48,702 nucleotides of DNA from SCQX01 sp035720945 (lineage in GTDB: Bacteria > Pseudomonadota > Gammaproteobacteria > Burkholderiales > Burkholderiaceae_B): positions 1 to 48,702 of the forward strand of contig DASTNK010000182.1 in NCBI GenBank assembly GCA_035720945.1. The letters run 5' to 3'. Numbering within the stretch: the stretch's first letter is position 1; the number at the start of each line of letters is the position of its first letter. A model generated the notes under the pieces. It was not told where the DNA came from, did not search any database, and worked only from the letters and a program-made list of their open reading frames with translations. Of this stretch, positions 41,438-48,702 are shown in pieces. Position numbers and translations under genes: made by a program.

Positions 41438-43207
41438 TCAGCCCGCGAGCGCCGCCAGATCGATACGTTCGGCACGATTGAGGGCCGACGCCACCTTGAC
41501 GCGCAGCGCATTGGAATGCGCCCGCCGGATCTCTTTTTTAACGTCCAGCAACTGCTGCGGATGCATGGAAAACTCTTTCAACCCCAGCCCCAGCAACATC
41601 CGCGTCATGCTGGCGTCCCCAGCCATCTCGCCACACACCGCGACCGGCTTGCCGGCGCGCTCGCCGACATTGATGGTGTTGGCGATCAGGCGCAGGACGG
41701 CCGGATGCATCGGGTCGTACAGATCGCCCACATCGCTGTCGCTGCGATCGATGGCCAGGGTGTACTGGATGAGGTCGTTGGTGCCGATGGACAGGAAATC
41801 CAGGCATTCGACGAACGGATCGATGGCGATGGCGATAGCGGGAACCTCGACCATGGCGCCCAGCGCGATGTCGCGCGAATACGCGACGCCGCGTGCGTCG
41901 AGTTCGTGCCAGGCCGCCTCGAGCGCCTGGCGTGTGGCGATCACCTCGCGCATGTGGGACACCATGGGGACCAGGATGCGGATGGGCCCGTGTTGCGCCG
42001 CCCGCAACAAGGCCCGCAGCTGCGTGCCGAACAGCTCTGGATTCGCCAGGCAATAGCGAATGGCCCGCAACCCCAGCGCCGGGTTGGTGGCGACGGTGGC
42101 CTCGCCATCGAGGGTTTTGTCGGACCCCAGATCAAGCGTCCGTATCGTGACCGGGCGCCCCGCCATGACACGCACGACGGACGCATAGGCCTGATATTGC
42201 TCTTCCTCGCCGGGCAGATCGGCGCGGCCCATGAACAGGAACTCGCTGCGAAACAGCCCAATGCCCTCGGCGCCGGCCTGCAGTGCGGCCGCCGCTTCCT
42301 CGGGAAGCTCGATGTTGGCATGCAGGCCGATATGAATGCCGTCCAGCGTGACGGCCGGCGCATCGCGCAACAAGGCAAGCTCGGCGCGCTCTTCCGCGAA
42401 TTCCGCCTGACGCCGGTGGTATTCATCGAGCACCGCCGCCGAGGGATTGACCAGCACCATGCCGTTGGCCCCATCGGCTATGAGCACGTCGCCATCCCGC
42501 ACGAGGGTTCGAACATTGCCCAGGCCGACAACAGCGGGCACGTTCATGCTCCGCGCGACGATCGCGGTGTGCGACGTGGCACCGCCCAGATCGGTGAGAA
42601 ACGCCCCGAATCGTCCGCCGCGCAGACGCAGCATATCGGCCGGCGAGATATCCCGGGCAACGACGATCAACGACCCGTCGGACTGCGTGAGATTGGGTAC
42701 GACGGCGTTGAGCGTCGGCAACAGCGCCGATGACCCCGACAGCACACGCAGCACGCGTTCAATCACTTGCCGGATGTCACCGCCGCGCTCGCGCAAATAC
42801 TCATCTTCTATGGCGGAAAATTGCTCGCCCAGAATCTGCCCTTGCGTGGTCAGCGCCCATTCCGCGTTGTACTGGCGCTGCGCGATGAGTTCACACGTCT
42901 GCTCGGACAGCGTGGGATCGTCAAGCAGCATGCTGTGAACCGTCAACAGCGCACCCAGCTCTCGCGGCGCGTCGTCGGGCAGACTGCCAACCATGTCCTG
43001 GAGCTCACGGCTGGCTGTGGCGAGCGCCGCCCTCAGGCGGTCGCTTTCGGCCTGGATGTCATCCGGCTGTATGCGGTAATGCGCCACCTCGAGCGCCGCC
43101 GCGCTCATGACCACGGCGCGGCCGATGGCTATCCCCTTGACCACCCCCTGCCCCTGCAGACAAAGCATGGCATTGAGCGCCAAAGAATCGGAAGCATCCA
43201 CCGGCAT
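41438..43207 (-). CDS. ptsI: PTS enzyme I (phosphoenolpyruvate-protein phosphotransferase)
   Basis: Cytosolic enzyme I, 589 residues, that autophosphorylates from phosphoenolpyruvate and passes phosphate to HPr. Phosphohistidine His213 is in GGATSHTAIVAR. The PEP-binding barrel shows FRSEFLFMGR, TIRTLDLGSDK, LSIGTNDLIQYTLAIDR and the active Cys525 in VCGEMAGD. I chose the second of two adjacent ATGs (43207), six bases after GAGG; 43210 is possible. The gene lies 34 bases after ptsH. No GAF domain, so it is the carbohydrate-type EI rather than EI-Ntr. Confidence 0.95.
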   Translation of the reverse strand: MPVDASDSLALNAMLCLQGQGVVKGIAIGRAVVMSAAALEVAHYRIQPDDIQAESDRLRAALATASRELQDMVGSLPDDAPRELGALLTVHSMLLDDPTLSEQTCELIAQRQYNAEWALTTQGQILGEQFSAIEDEYLRERGGDIRQVIERVLRVLSGSSALLPTLNAVVPNLTQSDGSLIVVARDISPADMLRLRGGRFGAFLTDLGGATSHTAIVARSMNVPAVVGLGNVRTLVRDGDVLIADGANGMVLVNPSAAVLDEYHRRQAEFAEERAELALLRDAPAVTLDGIHIGLHANIELPEEAAAALQAGAEGIGLFRSEFLFMGRADLPGEEEQYQAYASVVRVMAGRPVTIRTLDLGSDKTLDGEATVATNPALGLRAIRYCLANPELFGTQLRALLRAAQHGPIRILVPMVSHMREVIATRQALEAAWHELDARGVAYSRDIALGAMVEVPAIAIAIDPFVECLDFLSIGTNDLIQYTLAIDRSDSDVGDLYDPMHPAVLRLIANTINVGERAGKPVAVCGEMAGDASMTRMLLGLGLKEFSMHPQQLLDVKKEIRRAHSNALRVKVASALNRAERIDLAALAG

Positions 43208-43241
43208 CATGACCCTCTCTGTAGGCACAACCAAAACCGCG

Positions 43242-43511
43242 TTATTCCTGCTCGCCGAACTTGTTGCTGAACAAGGCCTCGATCTGCGAAAGGGCTTGGT
43301 CCGCGTCTTGCCCGGACGCTTCGATCTTCACCGTGACGCCCAGCCCCGCCGCCAGCATCATCACCCCCATGATGCTTTTGGCATTGACGCGCTGAGCGCC
43401 CCGCGCGATGAAGATTTCGCTCTTGAATTGACTTGCAAGCTGCGTGAGCTTGGCGGCCGCCCTGGCATGCAGCCCCAATTTGTTCTGTACAACGATGTCG
43501 GTGATTGGCAT
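43242..43511 (-). CDS. ptsH: Phosphocarrier protein HPr
   Basis: Phosphocarrier of 89 residues. His15 in GLHARAA is the phosphate acceptor from enzyme I. Ser46 is present in NAKSIMGVMML, the site used by HPr kinase in organisms that have one. It lies 48 bases after the EIIA gene. Confidence 0.96.
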   Translation of the reverse strand: MPITDIVVQNKLGLHARAAAKLTQLASQFKSEIFIARGAQRVNAKSIMGVMMLAAGLGVTVKIEASGQDADQALSQIEALFSNKFGEQE

Positions 43512-43559
43512 GGTGCTGTTCTTACGAAGCTAAAACAAGAATCGGCATCTGGCTGTCGG

Positions 43560-43961
43560 TCAGCACTTGTGATCGGCATCAATAATGCCTTTGAGCGCAC
43601 CCAGACGAACCTTCTCGGTAAGTTTATCCGGATTTTCCTGGCGTTCGGTGAGAGCCTTCAGCACCATGCAGAGATTCGTGCCGGTCACCAGGTGCCCGCG
43701 TCCGCCCCGTTGCGTGGCGACACGCAGCGCCTGGCTGGCGATATTGAATGGCGTGGCACCAAAGAGATCGCACAGGATCAGCACCGGCTCGTCGGGCCGC
43801 GACGCGATGACATCGGCGATTTCCTCGGTTTTCCGGGCGGGTTCATCGGTGGGCAGGATGTCCACCACCGTCAGGCCCGGCACATGCCCCAACACATGCT
43901 CGGCGCATTGGAAAAAAGCGCTGCCCAGCGGGGCATGCATGATGAGGATGATCCGCACCAT
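43560..43961 (-). CDS. PTS EIIA component of mannose type
   Basis: Soluble EIIA of the mannose/sorbose family, 133 residues, with phosphorylatable His9 in ILIMHAPLGSAF. LCDLFGATPFNIASQ and LVTGTNLCMVLKAL are family-typical. No EIIB, EIIC or EIID genes are nearby, so a regulatory role is more likely than sugar uptake. The ATG at 43961 follows directly on the gshB stop (43964). Confidence 0.92.
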   Translation of the reverse strand: MVRIILIMHAPLGSAFFQCAEHVLGHVPGLTVVDILPTDEPARKTEEIADVIASRPDEPVLILCDLFGATPFNIASQALRVATQRGGRGHLVTGTNLCMVLKALTERQENPDKLTEKVRLGALKGIIDADHKC

Positions 43962-43963
43962 GG

Positions 43964-44923
43964 TTAGATACCCACGGCGCGTTCCAGCGCCGACACAAAG
44001 AAGCCCGCCACGTCGAAACCCGTTTGCTCGGTGATTTCGACGAAACACGTCGGGCTGGTGACGTTGATTTCCGTCACATACTGGCCGATGATGTCCAGGC
44101 CCACCAGCAAGAGGCCGCGCCGCGCCAGCCTAGGCCCCACCACCGCGGCGATCTCTTTGTCGTGATCAGACAGCGGCCTGGCGACGCCACGCCCGCCCGC
44201 AGCCAGATTGCCGCGTGTTTCACCGGCGAGCGGGATGCGCGCCAGCGCGTACGGCACAGCTTCCCCGCCTACGATCAATATGCGTTTGTCGCCGTCGACG
44301 ATCTCGGGAATATAACGTTGCGCCATGATGGTTCGCGAACCATTCGCGGTGAGCGTCTCGAGGATGACGCCGAGATTGGGTTCTTCCGGCCGCACGCGGA
44401 AAATGCCGGTGCCCCCCATGCCATCCAGCGGTTTCACGATGACATCGCCCTGGCGCGCGTGGAACGCGCGCAACCGGGACATGTCGGACGTCACCAGGGT
44501 GGGAACGGTGAATTCGGAGAATTCCGTGATGGCGAGTTTTTCGGGATGATTGCGAATGCCAGCCCCGGAATTGAATACCCGCGCGCCTTGAGCCTCGGCG
44601 TATTCCAGCATGTGCGTCGCGTAGATGTACTCCATATCGAATGGAGGATCCTTGCGCATGATCACTGCATCGAACGCGCCCAGATCGGTGTCGGCCGCCG
44701 GCACTGTTTCGTTCCACCAGCCGTGTCCATGCAGGTCGGCATCCGGGCGCAGGGCGATGCCGGCTGCCCGGGCCTTGACCACGCCTTCATCGATATACAG
44801 CCCGCCCATCATGGCCACGCTGAACGTGTGGCCACGATGGGCGAGCGCACGCATCATCGCGACCGACGAGTCCTTGTAGGCCTTGAGCAAGGGCAGCGGA
44901 TCAATAATGAACAATACGTGCAT
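43964..44923 (-). CDS. gshB: Glutathione synthetase
   Basis: ATP-grasp ligase joining gamma-glutamylcysteine and glycine, 319 residues, normal for the proteobacterial family. Seen: MHVLFIIDPLPLLKAYKDSSVAMMRALAHRGH, VIMRKDPPFDMEYIYATHMLE, DVIVKPLDGMGGTGIFR, and the C-terminal GLDIIGQYVTEINVTSPTCFVEI with metal-binding Glu and Asn. It follows infC by 63 bases, across a strong hairpin, and heads the PTS genes, an order known from other betaproteobacteria. Confidence 0.97.
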   Translation of the reverse strand: MHVLFIIDPLPLLKAYKDSSVAMMRALAHRGHTFSVAMMGGLYIDEGVVKARAAGIALRPDADLHGHGWWNETVPAADTDLGAFDAVIMRKDPPFDMEYIYATHMLEYAEAQGARVFNSGAGIRNHPEKLAITEFSEFTVPTLVTSDMSRLRAFHARQGDVIVKPLDGMGGTGIFRVRPEEPNLGVILETLTANGSRTIMAQRYIPEIVDGDKRILIVGGEAVPYALARIPLAGETRGNLAAGGRGVARPLSDHDKEIAAVVGPRLARRGLLLVGLDIIGQYVTEINVTSPTCFVEITEQTGFDVAGFFVSALERAVGI

Positions 44924-44943
44924 AGGACGCCTGCTGGCTGCGC

Positions 44944-44967
44944 CCCGCCCGGCGGACGCCGGGCGGG
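44944..44967 (-). repeat. Eleven-base palindrome between infC and gshB
   Basis: CCCGCCCGGCG and CGCCGGGCGGG are perfectly complementary across two bases. There is no T run on either side, so complete intrinsic termination is unlikely. It may stabilise the infC message or reduce gshB expression. Confidence 0.5.
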
Positions 44968-44986
44968 AACGGATTGACTGGCTGGA

Positions 44987-45541
44987 TCAGGAAGCCGAAT
45001 TGGTCTGCTTGCCGGGAGCCGGTTGTTTCTTGCGAGGGGCCAGAACCATCACCATCTGGCGTCCTTCGAGCTTGGGCATGGCTTCGACCTGACAGAGTTC
45101 AACCAGATCGTCGCGCACGCGCTGAAGTACGCGCATGCCGAGCTCCTGGTGCGCCATTTCGCGCCCACGGAACCGCAACGTGACCTTGGCCTTGTCGCCC
45201 TCTTCGATGAAGCGGCGCAGATTGCGCAGCTTGACCTGATAGTCGCCCTCATCGGTGCCGGGACGGAACTTGACTTCCTTGACCTGGATGACCTTCTGCT
45301 TCGCCCGGGCTTCCTGCTGGCGTTTTTGCTCTTGATACTTGAACTTGCCGTAGTCCATCAGGCGACAGACCGGCGGCTCGGCGTTCGGGGCGATTTCGAC
45401 CAGATCCACTTCGTGCTGCTCTGATAAACGAAGAGCTTCCGAGGTTTGGACGATGCCTAGCTGTTCCCCGTCCACGCCTATGAGTCGCACCTCCGGTACG
45501 TGGATTTCGCCGTTGATGCGATTGGGTTTATCGGTTGCGAT
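44987..45541 (-). CDS. infC: Translation initiation factor IF-3 with ATC start
   Basis: IF-3, 184 residues, controls start-codon fidelity and subunit joining. The first in-frame GTG (45490) would cut off 17 conserved residues. Upstream of it the frame reads codons for TDKPNRINGEIHVPEVRLIG, beginning at an ATC at 45541, with AGGAG eight bases before it. No ATG, GTG or TTG is available there. A rare start of the AUU/AUC class is known for infC and gives autoregulation, since IF-3 discriminates against its own start. The N-domain, the lysine-rich linker and the C-domain (EVKFRPGTDEGDYQVKLRNLRRFIEEGDKAKVTLRFRGREM) are complete. It lies 44 bases after thrS. Confidence 0.95.
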   Translation of the reverse strand: MATDKPNRINGEIHVPEVRLIGVDGEQLGIVQTSEALRLSEQHEVDLVEIAPNAEPPVCRLMDYGKFKYQEQKRQQEARAKQKVIQVKEVKFRPGTDEGDYQVKLRNLRRFIEEGDKAKVTLRFRGREMAHQELGMRVLQRVRDDLVELCQVEAMPKLEGRQMVMVLAPRKKQPAPGKQTNSAS

Positions 45542-45585
45542 GTCTGAAACTCCTAGAATGAATGAATGTGATGCGCACGGCTGGC

Positions 45586-47508
45586 TTACCGTCGCGCGTC
45601 GATTTCCTGACGCAGATGCTGGGTGAAATCAGCCAACACCATGGCACCGAGGTCGGCGCCGCCACGCTGGCGCACCGCGACCGTGCCGGCTTCCCGCTCT
45701 TTTTCGCCCACCACCAGAATATACGGTATCTTTTGCATACTGTGCTCTCTGATTTTACGGGTGATCTTTTCACCGCGCAAATCCGCGCTGGCTCTAAACC
45801 CTTGTTTTTTCAGGGTTGCGACAACCTCGGCGGCGTATTCGGCCGAATGTTCGGAAATACAGCACACCACGGCGTGTTCCGGCGCCAGCCACGCGGGCAT
45901 GGCACCAGCGTGGTGTTCGATCAGCATACCGATGAAGCGTTCGAGCGAACCCAGTATCGCCCGATGCAGCATCACCGGCGTACAGCGCTGGTCGTTGGCA
46001 TCGACGTACTCGGCACCAAGCCGCTGGGGCATGGAAAAGTCCACCTGCATGGTGCCGCATTGCCACTGCCGCCCGATCGCGTCGCGAAGCGTGTATTCGA
46101 TCTTCGGACCGTAGAAGGCCCCTTCACCCGGTGACACCACGTAATCGCAACCCGTGCGCTCGAGGCTTTCCATCAAGGCGCGCTCGGCCTTGTCCCAGAC
46201 CTCATCGCTGCCTATGCGCTTATCGGGCCGCGTGGCGATCTTGTACAGAATGTCGGTGAAACCAAAATCGGCATACACCTTCTGCAGCAACAGCGTGTAG
46301 ACCGCGCATTCTTCCTGGAGTTGATCCTCGGTGCAGAAAATATGGCCGTCATCCTGCGTGAAGCCGCGCACCCGCATCAACCCGTGCAGCGAACCGGAAG
46401 GTTCGTTGCGATGGCACTGGCCGAATTCGCCATAGCGCACCGGCAGGTCGCGATACGAACGCAGCCCCGCCTTGAAGATCTGCACATGGCCCGGACAGTT
46501 CATCGGCTTGAGGCCGTAGACACGGTTTTCCGACTCCGTCGTGAACATGTTCTCGGCGTAGTTGTCCCAATGGCCGGTTTTCTTCCAGAGGGACAGGTCA
46601 AGGATTTGCGGCGCCTTCACTTCTTCGTAGCCGTTGTCACGATAGATCGTGCGCATGTATTGCTCGACCTGCTGCCACAGCGTCCAACCCTTGGGGTGCC
46701 AGAATATCAACCCTGGCGCCTCGTCCTGGAAATGGTAGAGGTCGAGCTCGCGGCCAAGTTTGCGGTGGTCGCGCTTCTCTGCCTCTTCGAGCATGGTGAG
46801 GTAGGCGCTCTGCTCTTCCTTGGTGGCCCACGCCGTGCCGTAGATGCGCTGGAGCATTTCGTTGTTGCTGTCGCCGCGCCAATAGGCACCCGCGACCTTC
46901 ATCAACTTGAACACCTTGAGCCGGCCGGTGGACGGCACGTGGGGGCCGCGGCAAAGGTCGATGAAATCCCCTTCGCGATACAGGCTGATGGTCTGGTTGG
47001 CCGGAATCGAGGCGATGATCTCGGCCTTGTAGTGTTCGCCCTGCCCTTCAAAGAACTTGACCGCGTCATCACGGCCCCATTCCTCGCGCGTGACGGGTTC
47101 GTCCTTGCGCGCCAGTTCGGCCATCTTGTTTTCGATGGCCTCCAGGTCTTCCGGCGTGAACGGACGTTTGAAGGAAAAATCGTAGTAGAAGCCGTTTTCG
47201 ATCACCGGGCCGATGGTGACCTGGGCGTCGGGAAACAAGGACTTGACGGCGTAAGCCAACAGGTGGGCCGTCGAGTGGCGAATGAGGTCCAGGCCGTCGG
47301 CATCTTTGGCGGTGATGATGGCCAGCGACGCGTCGCGGTCAATGCGGAAACTGGTGTCCACCAGTTTCTGAGCCTCGCCATCGAACCCCACTTTGCCCGC
47401 CAACGCGGCGCGTCCAAGCCCGGCGCCTATCGACGACGCGACATCACCGACCGATACGGGATCGGAATATTCGCGTACGGAACCGTCGGGCAAGGTGATG
47501 TGAACCAT
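45586..47508 (-). CDS. thrS: Threonyl-tRNA synthetase
   Basis: Class II synthetase of 640 residues. The N-terminal TGS domain is about 1-62. The editing domain has HSTAHLLAYA near 78-87. The catalytic core shows motif 2 (YGEFGQCHRNEPSGSLHGLMRVRGFTQDDGHIF), zinc ligand Cys in MNCPGHVQIF and motif 3 (RAILGSLERFIGMLIEHHAG). The C-terminal anticodon-binding domain follows. AGGA lies seven bases before the ATG, directly after the T run of an intrinsic terminator, so expression depends on read-through of the attenuator described separately. Confidence 0.98.
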   Translation of the reverse strand: MVHITLPDGSVREYSDPVSVGDVASSIGAGLGRAALAGKVGFDGEAQKLVDTSFRIDRDASLAIITAKDADGLDLIRHSTAHLLAYAVKSLFPDAQVTIGPVIENGFYYDFSFKRPFTPEDLEAIENKMAELARKDEPVTREEWGRDDAVKFFEGQGEHYKAEIIASIPANQTISLYREGDFIDLCRGPHVPSTGRLKVFKLMKVAGAYWRGDSNNEMLQRIYGTAWATKEEQSAYLTMLEEAEKRDHRKLGRELDLYHFQDEAPGLIFWHPKGWTLWQQVEQYMRTIYRDNGYEEVKAPQILDLSLWKKTGHWDNYAENMFTTESENRVYGLKPMNCPGHVQIFKAGLRSYRDLPVRYGEFGQCHRNEPSGSLHGLMRVRGFTQDDGHIFCTEDQLQEECAVYTLLLQKVYADFGFTDILYKIATRPDKRIGSDEVWDKAERALMESLERTGCDYVVSPGEGAFYGPKIEYTLRDAIGRQWQCGTMQVDFSMPQRLGAEYVDANDQRCTPVMLHRAILGSLERFIGMLIEHHAGAMPAWLAPEHAVVCCISEHSAEYAAEVVATLKKQGFRASADLRGEKITRKIREHSMQKIPYILVVGEKEREAGTVAVRQRGGADLGAMVLADFTQHLRQEIDARR

Positions 47509-47518
47509 GAAAAATCCT

Positions 47519-47550
47519 GAAAAAACAAAAACGCGGCCATGAAAGCCGCG
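47519..47550 (-). terminator. thrS attenuator: intrinsic terminator before the ribosome binding site
   Basis: On the minus strand CGCGGC (47545-47550), a 7-base loop and GCCGCG (47532-47537) form the terminator stem, followed by TTTTTGTTTTTT. It ends a few bases before the thrS ribosome site. The upstream tRNA-Val already has its own terminator, so a second one here makes sense only as an attenuator of thrS. Confidence 0.88.
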
Positions 47551-47590
47551 TCTGGGGGTATTCGGTATTGCTGATCAGCCAGAGACAATG

Positions 47591-47630
47591 CGCGGCAACG
47601 GCTAGAGAAACCAAGTGGTCGTTGTTCGCG
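47591..47630 (-). promoter_or_regulatory. thrS attenuator: protector and antiterminator segments
   Basis: Segment 1, inside the leader codons (47620-47630: CGCG, two bases, CAACG), pairs with segment 2 (47591-47600: CGTTG overlapping GCCGCG), just after the leader stop. Segment 2 GCCGCG (47591-47596) is also perfectly complementary to the 5' arm of the terminator (47545-47550). Pairing 1:2 would allow termination; pairing 2:3 would prevent it. A ribosome stalled on the threonine codons covers segment 1. Confidence 0.8.
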
Positions 47631-47646
47631 TGGCGGTTGTCGTCAT
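47602..47646 (-). CDS. Threonine-rich leader peptide of thrS
   Basis: A 14-codon frame reads MTTTATRTTTTWFL and stops with TAG. Eight of 14 residues are threonine, using all four ACN codons, in two runs of three and four. It lies 94 bases before the thrS start, between an extended -10 promoter and the terminator. No good ribosome site is seen before the ATG, the weakest point. Composition, location and the alternative hairpins together make a threonine-sensing attenuation peptide the best explanation. It resembles the logic of thrL but serves the synthetase gene. Confidence 0.82.
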   Translation of the reverse strand: MTTTATRTTTTWFL

Positions 47647-47701
47647 GGCTGTCGGGCTGAGCTGGGCGATGCGTTGAAATGGGGATCTGGATACGTGTGC
47701 C

Positions 47702-47710
47702 AGTGTAACA
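47702..47710 (-). promoter_or_regulatory. Extended -10 promoter of the thrS leader
   Basis: TGT followed by TACACT on the minus strand forms an extended -10. No good -35 is seen 16-18 bases upstream. Transcription would begin near 47695, about 50 bases before the leader ATG. Confidence 0.5.
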
Positions 47711-47812
47711 TCGGCCGCGCCGCAATGCTCGAGAAACAGGGGGAAAGCCGCGCATCGTCAACCTGATGGCTTCGGGACTGTTGCAAAAAAGCGCTATCCC
47801 GGCGTACACACA

Positions 47813-47846
47813 AGAAAAAACCGCCACCCGGAAACGGGTACGGCGG
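47813..47846 (-). terminator. Terminator of the tRNA-Val transcript
   Basis: On the minus strand CCGCC-GT-ACCCG and CGGGTGGCGG pair (two bulged bases, TTTC loop) and are followed by TTTTTTCTTG. It lies about 40 bases after the tRNA 3' end. Confidence 0.85.
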
Positions 47847-47887
47847 TTGTTCTCAAAGGCAAGGCTGGCCTGCCGGATGCAGAAAAC

Positions 47888-47964
47888 TGGTAGGCAGTAC
47901 TGGGTTCGAACCAGCGACCTCTACGATGTCAACGTAGCGCTCTAACCAACTGAGCTAACCGCCT
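47888..47964 (-). tRNA. tRNA-Val (anticodon GAC)
   Basis: 77-base cloverleaf: acceptor AGGCGGT/ACTGCCT with one G-U pair, D arm TAGCTCAGTTGGTTAGAGCG, anticodon stem CTACG/CGTAG around TTGACAT, T arm with GGTTCGAACC, and encoded CCA. The anticodon GAC decodes GUC and GUU. Confidence 0.97.
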
Positions 47965-47976
47965 AGAAAGAGCAAG

Positions 47977-48006
47977 ATTATAGTGCGAATGATGCCACGC
48001 TGTCAA
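47977..48006 (-). promoter_or_regulatory. Consensus promoter of tRNA-Val
   Basis: On the minus strand perfect TTGACA (48001-48006) and perfect TATAAT (47977-47982) are 18 bases apart. The start site would be about six bases before the mature tRNA. Confidence 0.88.
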
Positions 48007-48146
48007 AACGAAGCAGGCAACGCGCAAGCTACAGGCGTAAGCATGGCGTGGCATCACAATGCGGCATAGCGCTAATATCCGGGAGACTGATATCCAGGTG
48101 ATCTATTCATCGAATTTCCGATTCAGGACATTGGGCTGCGTTTGAT

Positions 48147-48702
48147 TCAGGTCGGCCGCCGCAGGCTGTCGTGCTCGCGCACGCCCCCGATGAACGCAGC
48201 GACGCGCTCGTCGGACTTGATGCCCGGGGAGTCCTCGACCCCGCTGCTGACGTCCACGGCGAAAGGATGGACCGCATCGAGCGCCGTGCCCAGCGTCGCG
48301 GCGGACAGCCCCCCCGCAAGAATGACGGGGCGCGCCTGCTCGCAGGCGAGCACATCGCGCAAAAGCGAAACGTCGAATGCGCGGCCGCTTCCACCAAACC
48401 CACTGGAAAAACTGTCGAACAGCCAACCGGCCGCATCGTCATAACGCCGGCACTGGGCCAACAGACCTTCCGGCGTGGCCAGCCCGGGCGCGCCAACACG
48501 GAACGCCCGGATGTAGCGGTGCGCGAACCGGCGACAGAATTCAGGGGTTTCGTTGCCGTGGAATTGCAGAAGGTCGGGGCGCACCTGATCGATGACACGA
48601 TTCACCTCTTCGACGGTCGGATCCACGAACAAGGCGACGGCGCTGACGAAAGCGGGCACCGTTTGGCGCAGGGCCCGGGCCTGTTCCACGGACACCACAC
48701 GG
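48147..48702 (-). CDS. trpF: Phosphoribosylanthranilate isomerase, N-terminus cut by window
   Basis: TIM-barrel enzyme of tryptophan synthesis. The last 185 residues or so are visible; about 35 N-terminal residues, including the catalytic Cys of KICG, lie beyond the right edge. Visible motifs are VALFVDPTVEEV, LLQFHGNETPEFC, DSFSSGFGGSGRAFDVSLL, PVILAGGLSAATLGTAL and AVDVSSGVEDSPGIKSDERVAAFI, the last with catalytic Asp and the phosphate-binding SSGVE. It is the next gene upstream of the tRNA-Val promoter, separated by about 140 bases. Confidence 0.95.
   Translation of the reverse strand, partial: RVVSVEQARALRQTVPAFVSAVALFVDPTVEEVNRVIDQVRPDLLQFHGNETPEFCRRFAHRYIRAFRVGAPGLATPEGLLAQCRRYDDAAGWLFDSFSSGFGGSGRAFDVSLLRDVLACEQARPVILAGGLSAATLGTALDAVHPFAVDVSSGVEDSPGIKSDERVAAFIGGVREHDSLRRPT

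Noticed and set aside
41429..41446. CGCGGG/CCCGCG hairpin at the end of ptsI as a terminator
   Set aside because: It overlaps the last codons and is not followed by a T run.
41294..42733. Plus-strand open frame of 479 codons opposite ptsI
   Set aside because: Antisense shadow of ptsI with His/Gln/Arg-rich low-complexity product and no recognisable domain.

Overview
The window is GC-rich and almost fully coding. Its protein families and gene order point to a betaproteobacterium of the order Burkholderiales, most likely the family Alcaligenaceae. The signs are the divergent rph/yicC pair, the imuA-imuB-dnaE2 mutagenesis cassette, the gshB-EIIA-ptsH-ptsI block and the rpmI-rplT-pheS-pheT-ihfA-merR operon. 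The family assignment rests on recognition of proteins and order, not on a search. I saw no insertion sequence, prophage or CRISPR array.

Left part (1-15.1 kb): the C-terminal half of an RND efflux pump; rph divergent from yicC; a YpeA-type acetyltransferase; a PBP7-type peptidoglycan endopeptidase; an NRDE (TANGO2-like) protein; a YpfH-type esterase; a LexA-controlled imuA-imuB-dnaE2 cassette; tRNA-Pro(GGG) with a strong terminator; an old yellow enzyme; a small lipoprotein; and a YqeY protein.

Curli locus (15.1-20.5 kb): a 760-bp upstream region carrying a cluster of CTAGGC-type half-sites leads into csgE-csgF-csgG-csgB-csgA-csgC. A LuxR-type regulator with a degenerate receiver domain follows. 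Several parts differ from the E. coli model: the CsgG pore constriction, a CsgC homologue without a signal peptide, a cysteine in CsgA, and no separate csgD.

SUF/iron-sulfur region (20.5-29.1 kb, minus strand): an Rrf2-type SufR heads sufB-sufC-sufD-sufS-sufU-sufT, with 4-bp overlaps between most genes. A good promoter lies upstream with a dyad between its -35 and -10. An Atm1-type ABC exporter lies just upstream. An ECF sigma/anti-sigma pair with its own ECF-like promoter, a TSUP permease, an iron-sulfur L-serine dehydratase and a ferritin-like DUF455 protein follow.

Translation region (33.6-48.0 kb, minus strand): thrS-infC and rpmI-rplT-pheS-pheT-ihfA-merR, normally contiguous, are separated by 6.4 kb holding gshB, three soluble PTS proteins, a lipoprotein, ubiK and comM. 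rpmI has its own near-consensus promoter. infC starts with the rare codon ATC. Upstream of thrS, after tRNA-Val(GAC) and its terminator, there is a complete leader-peptide attenuator: a 14-residue peptide with eight threonines, mutually exclusive hairpins, and a terminator ending just before the thrS ribosome binding site. This is the most interesting signal in the window. The right edge cuts trpF.
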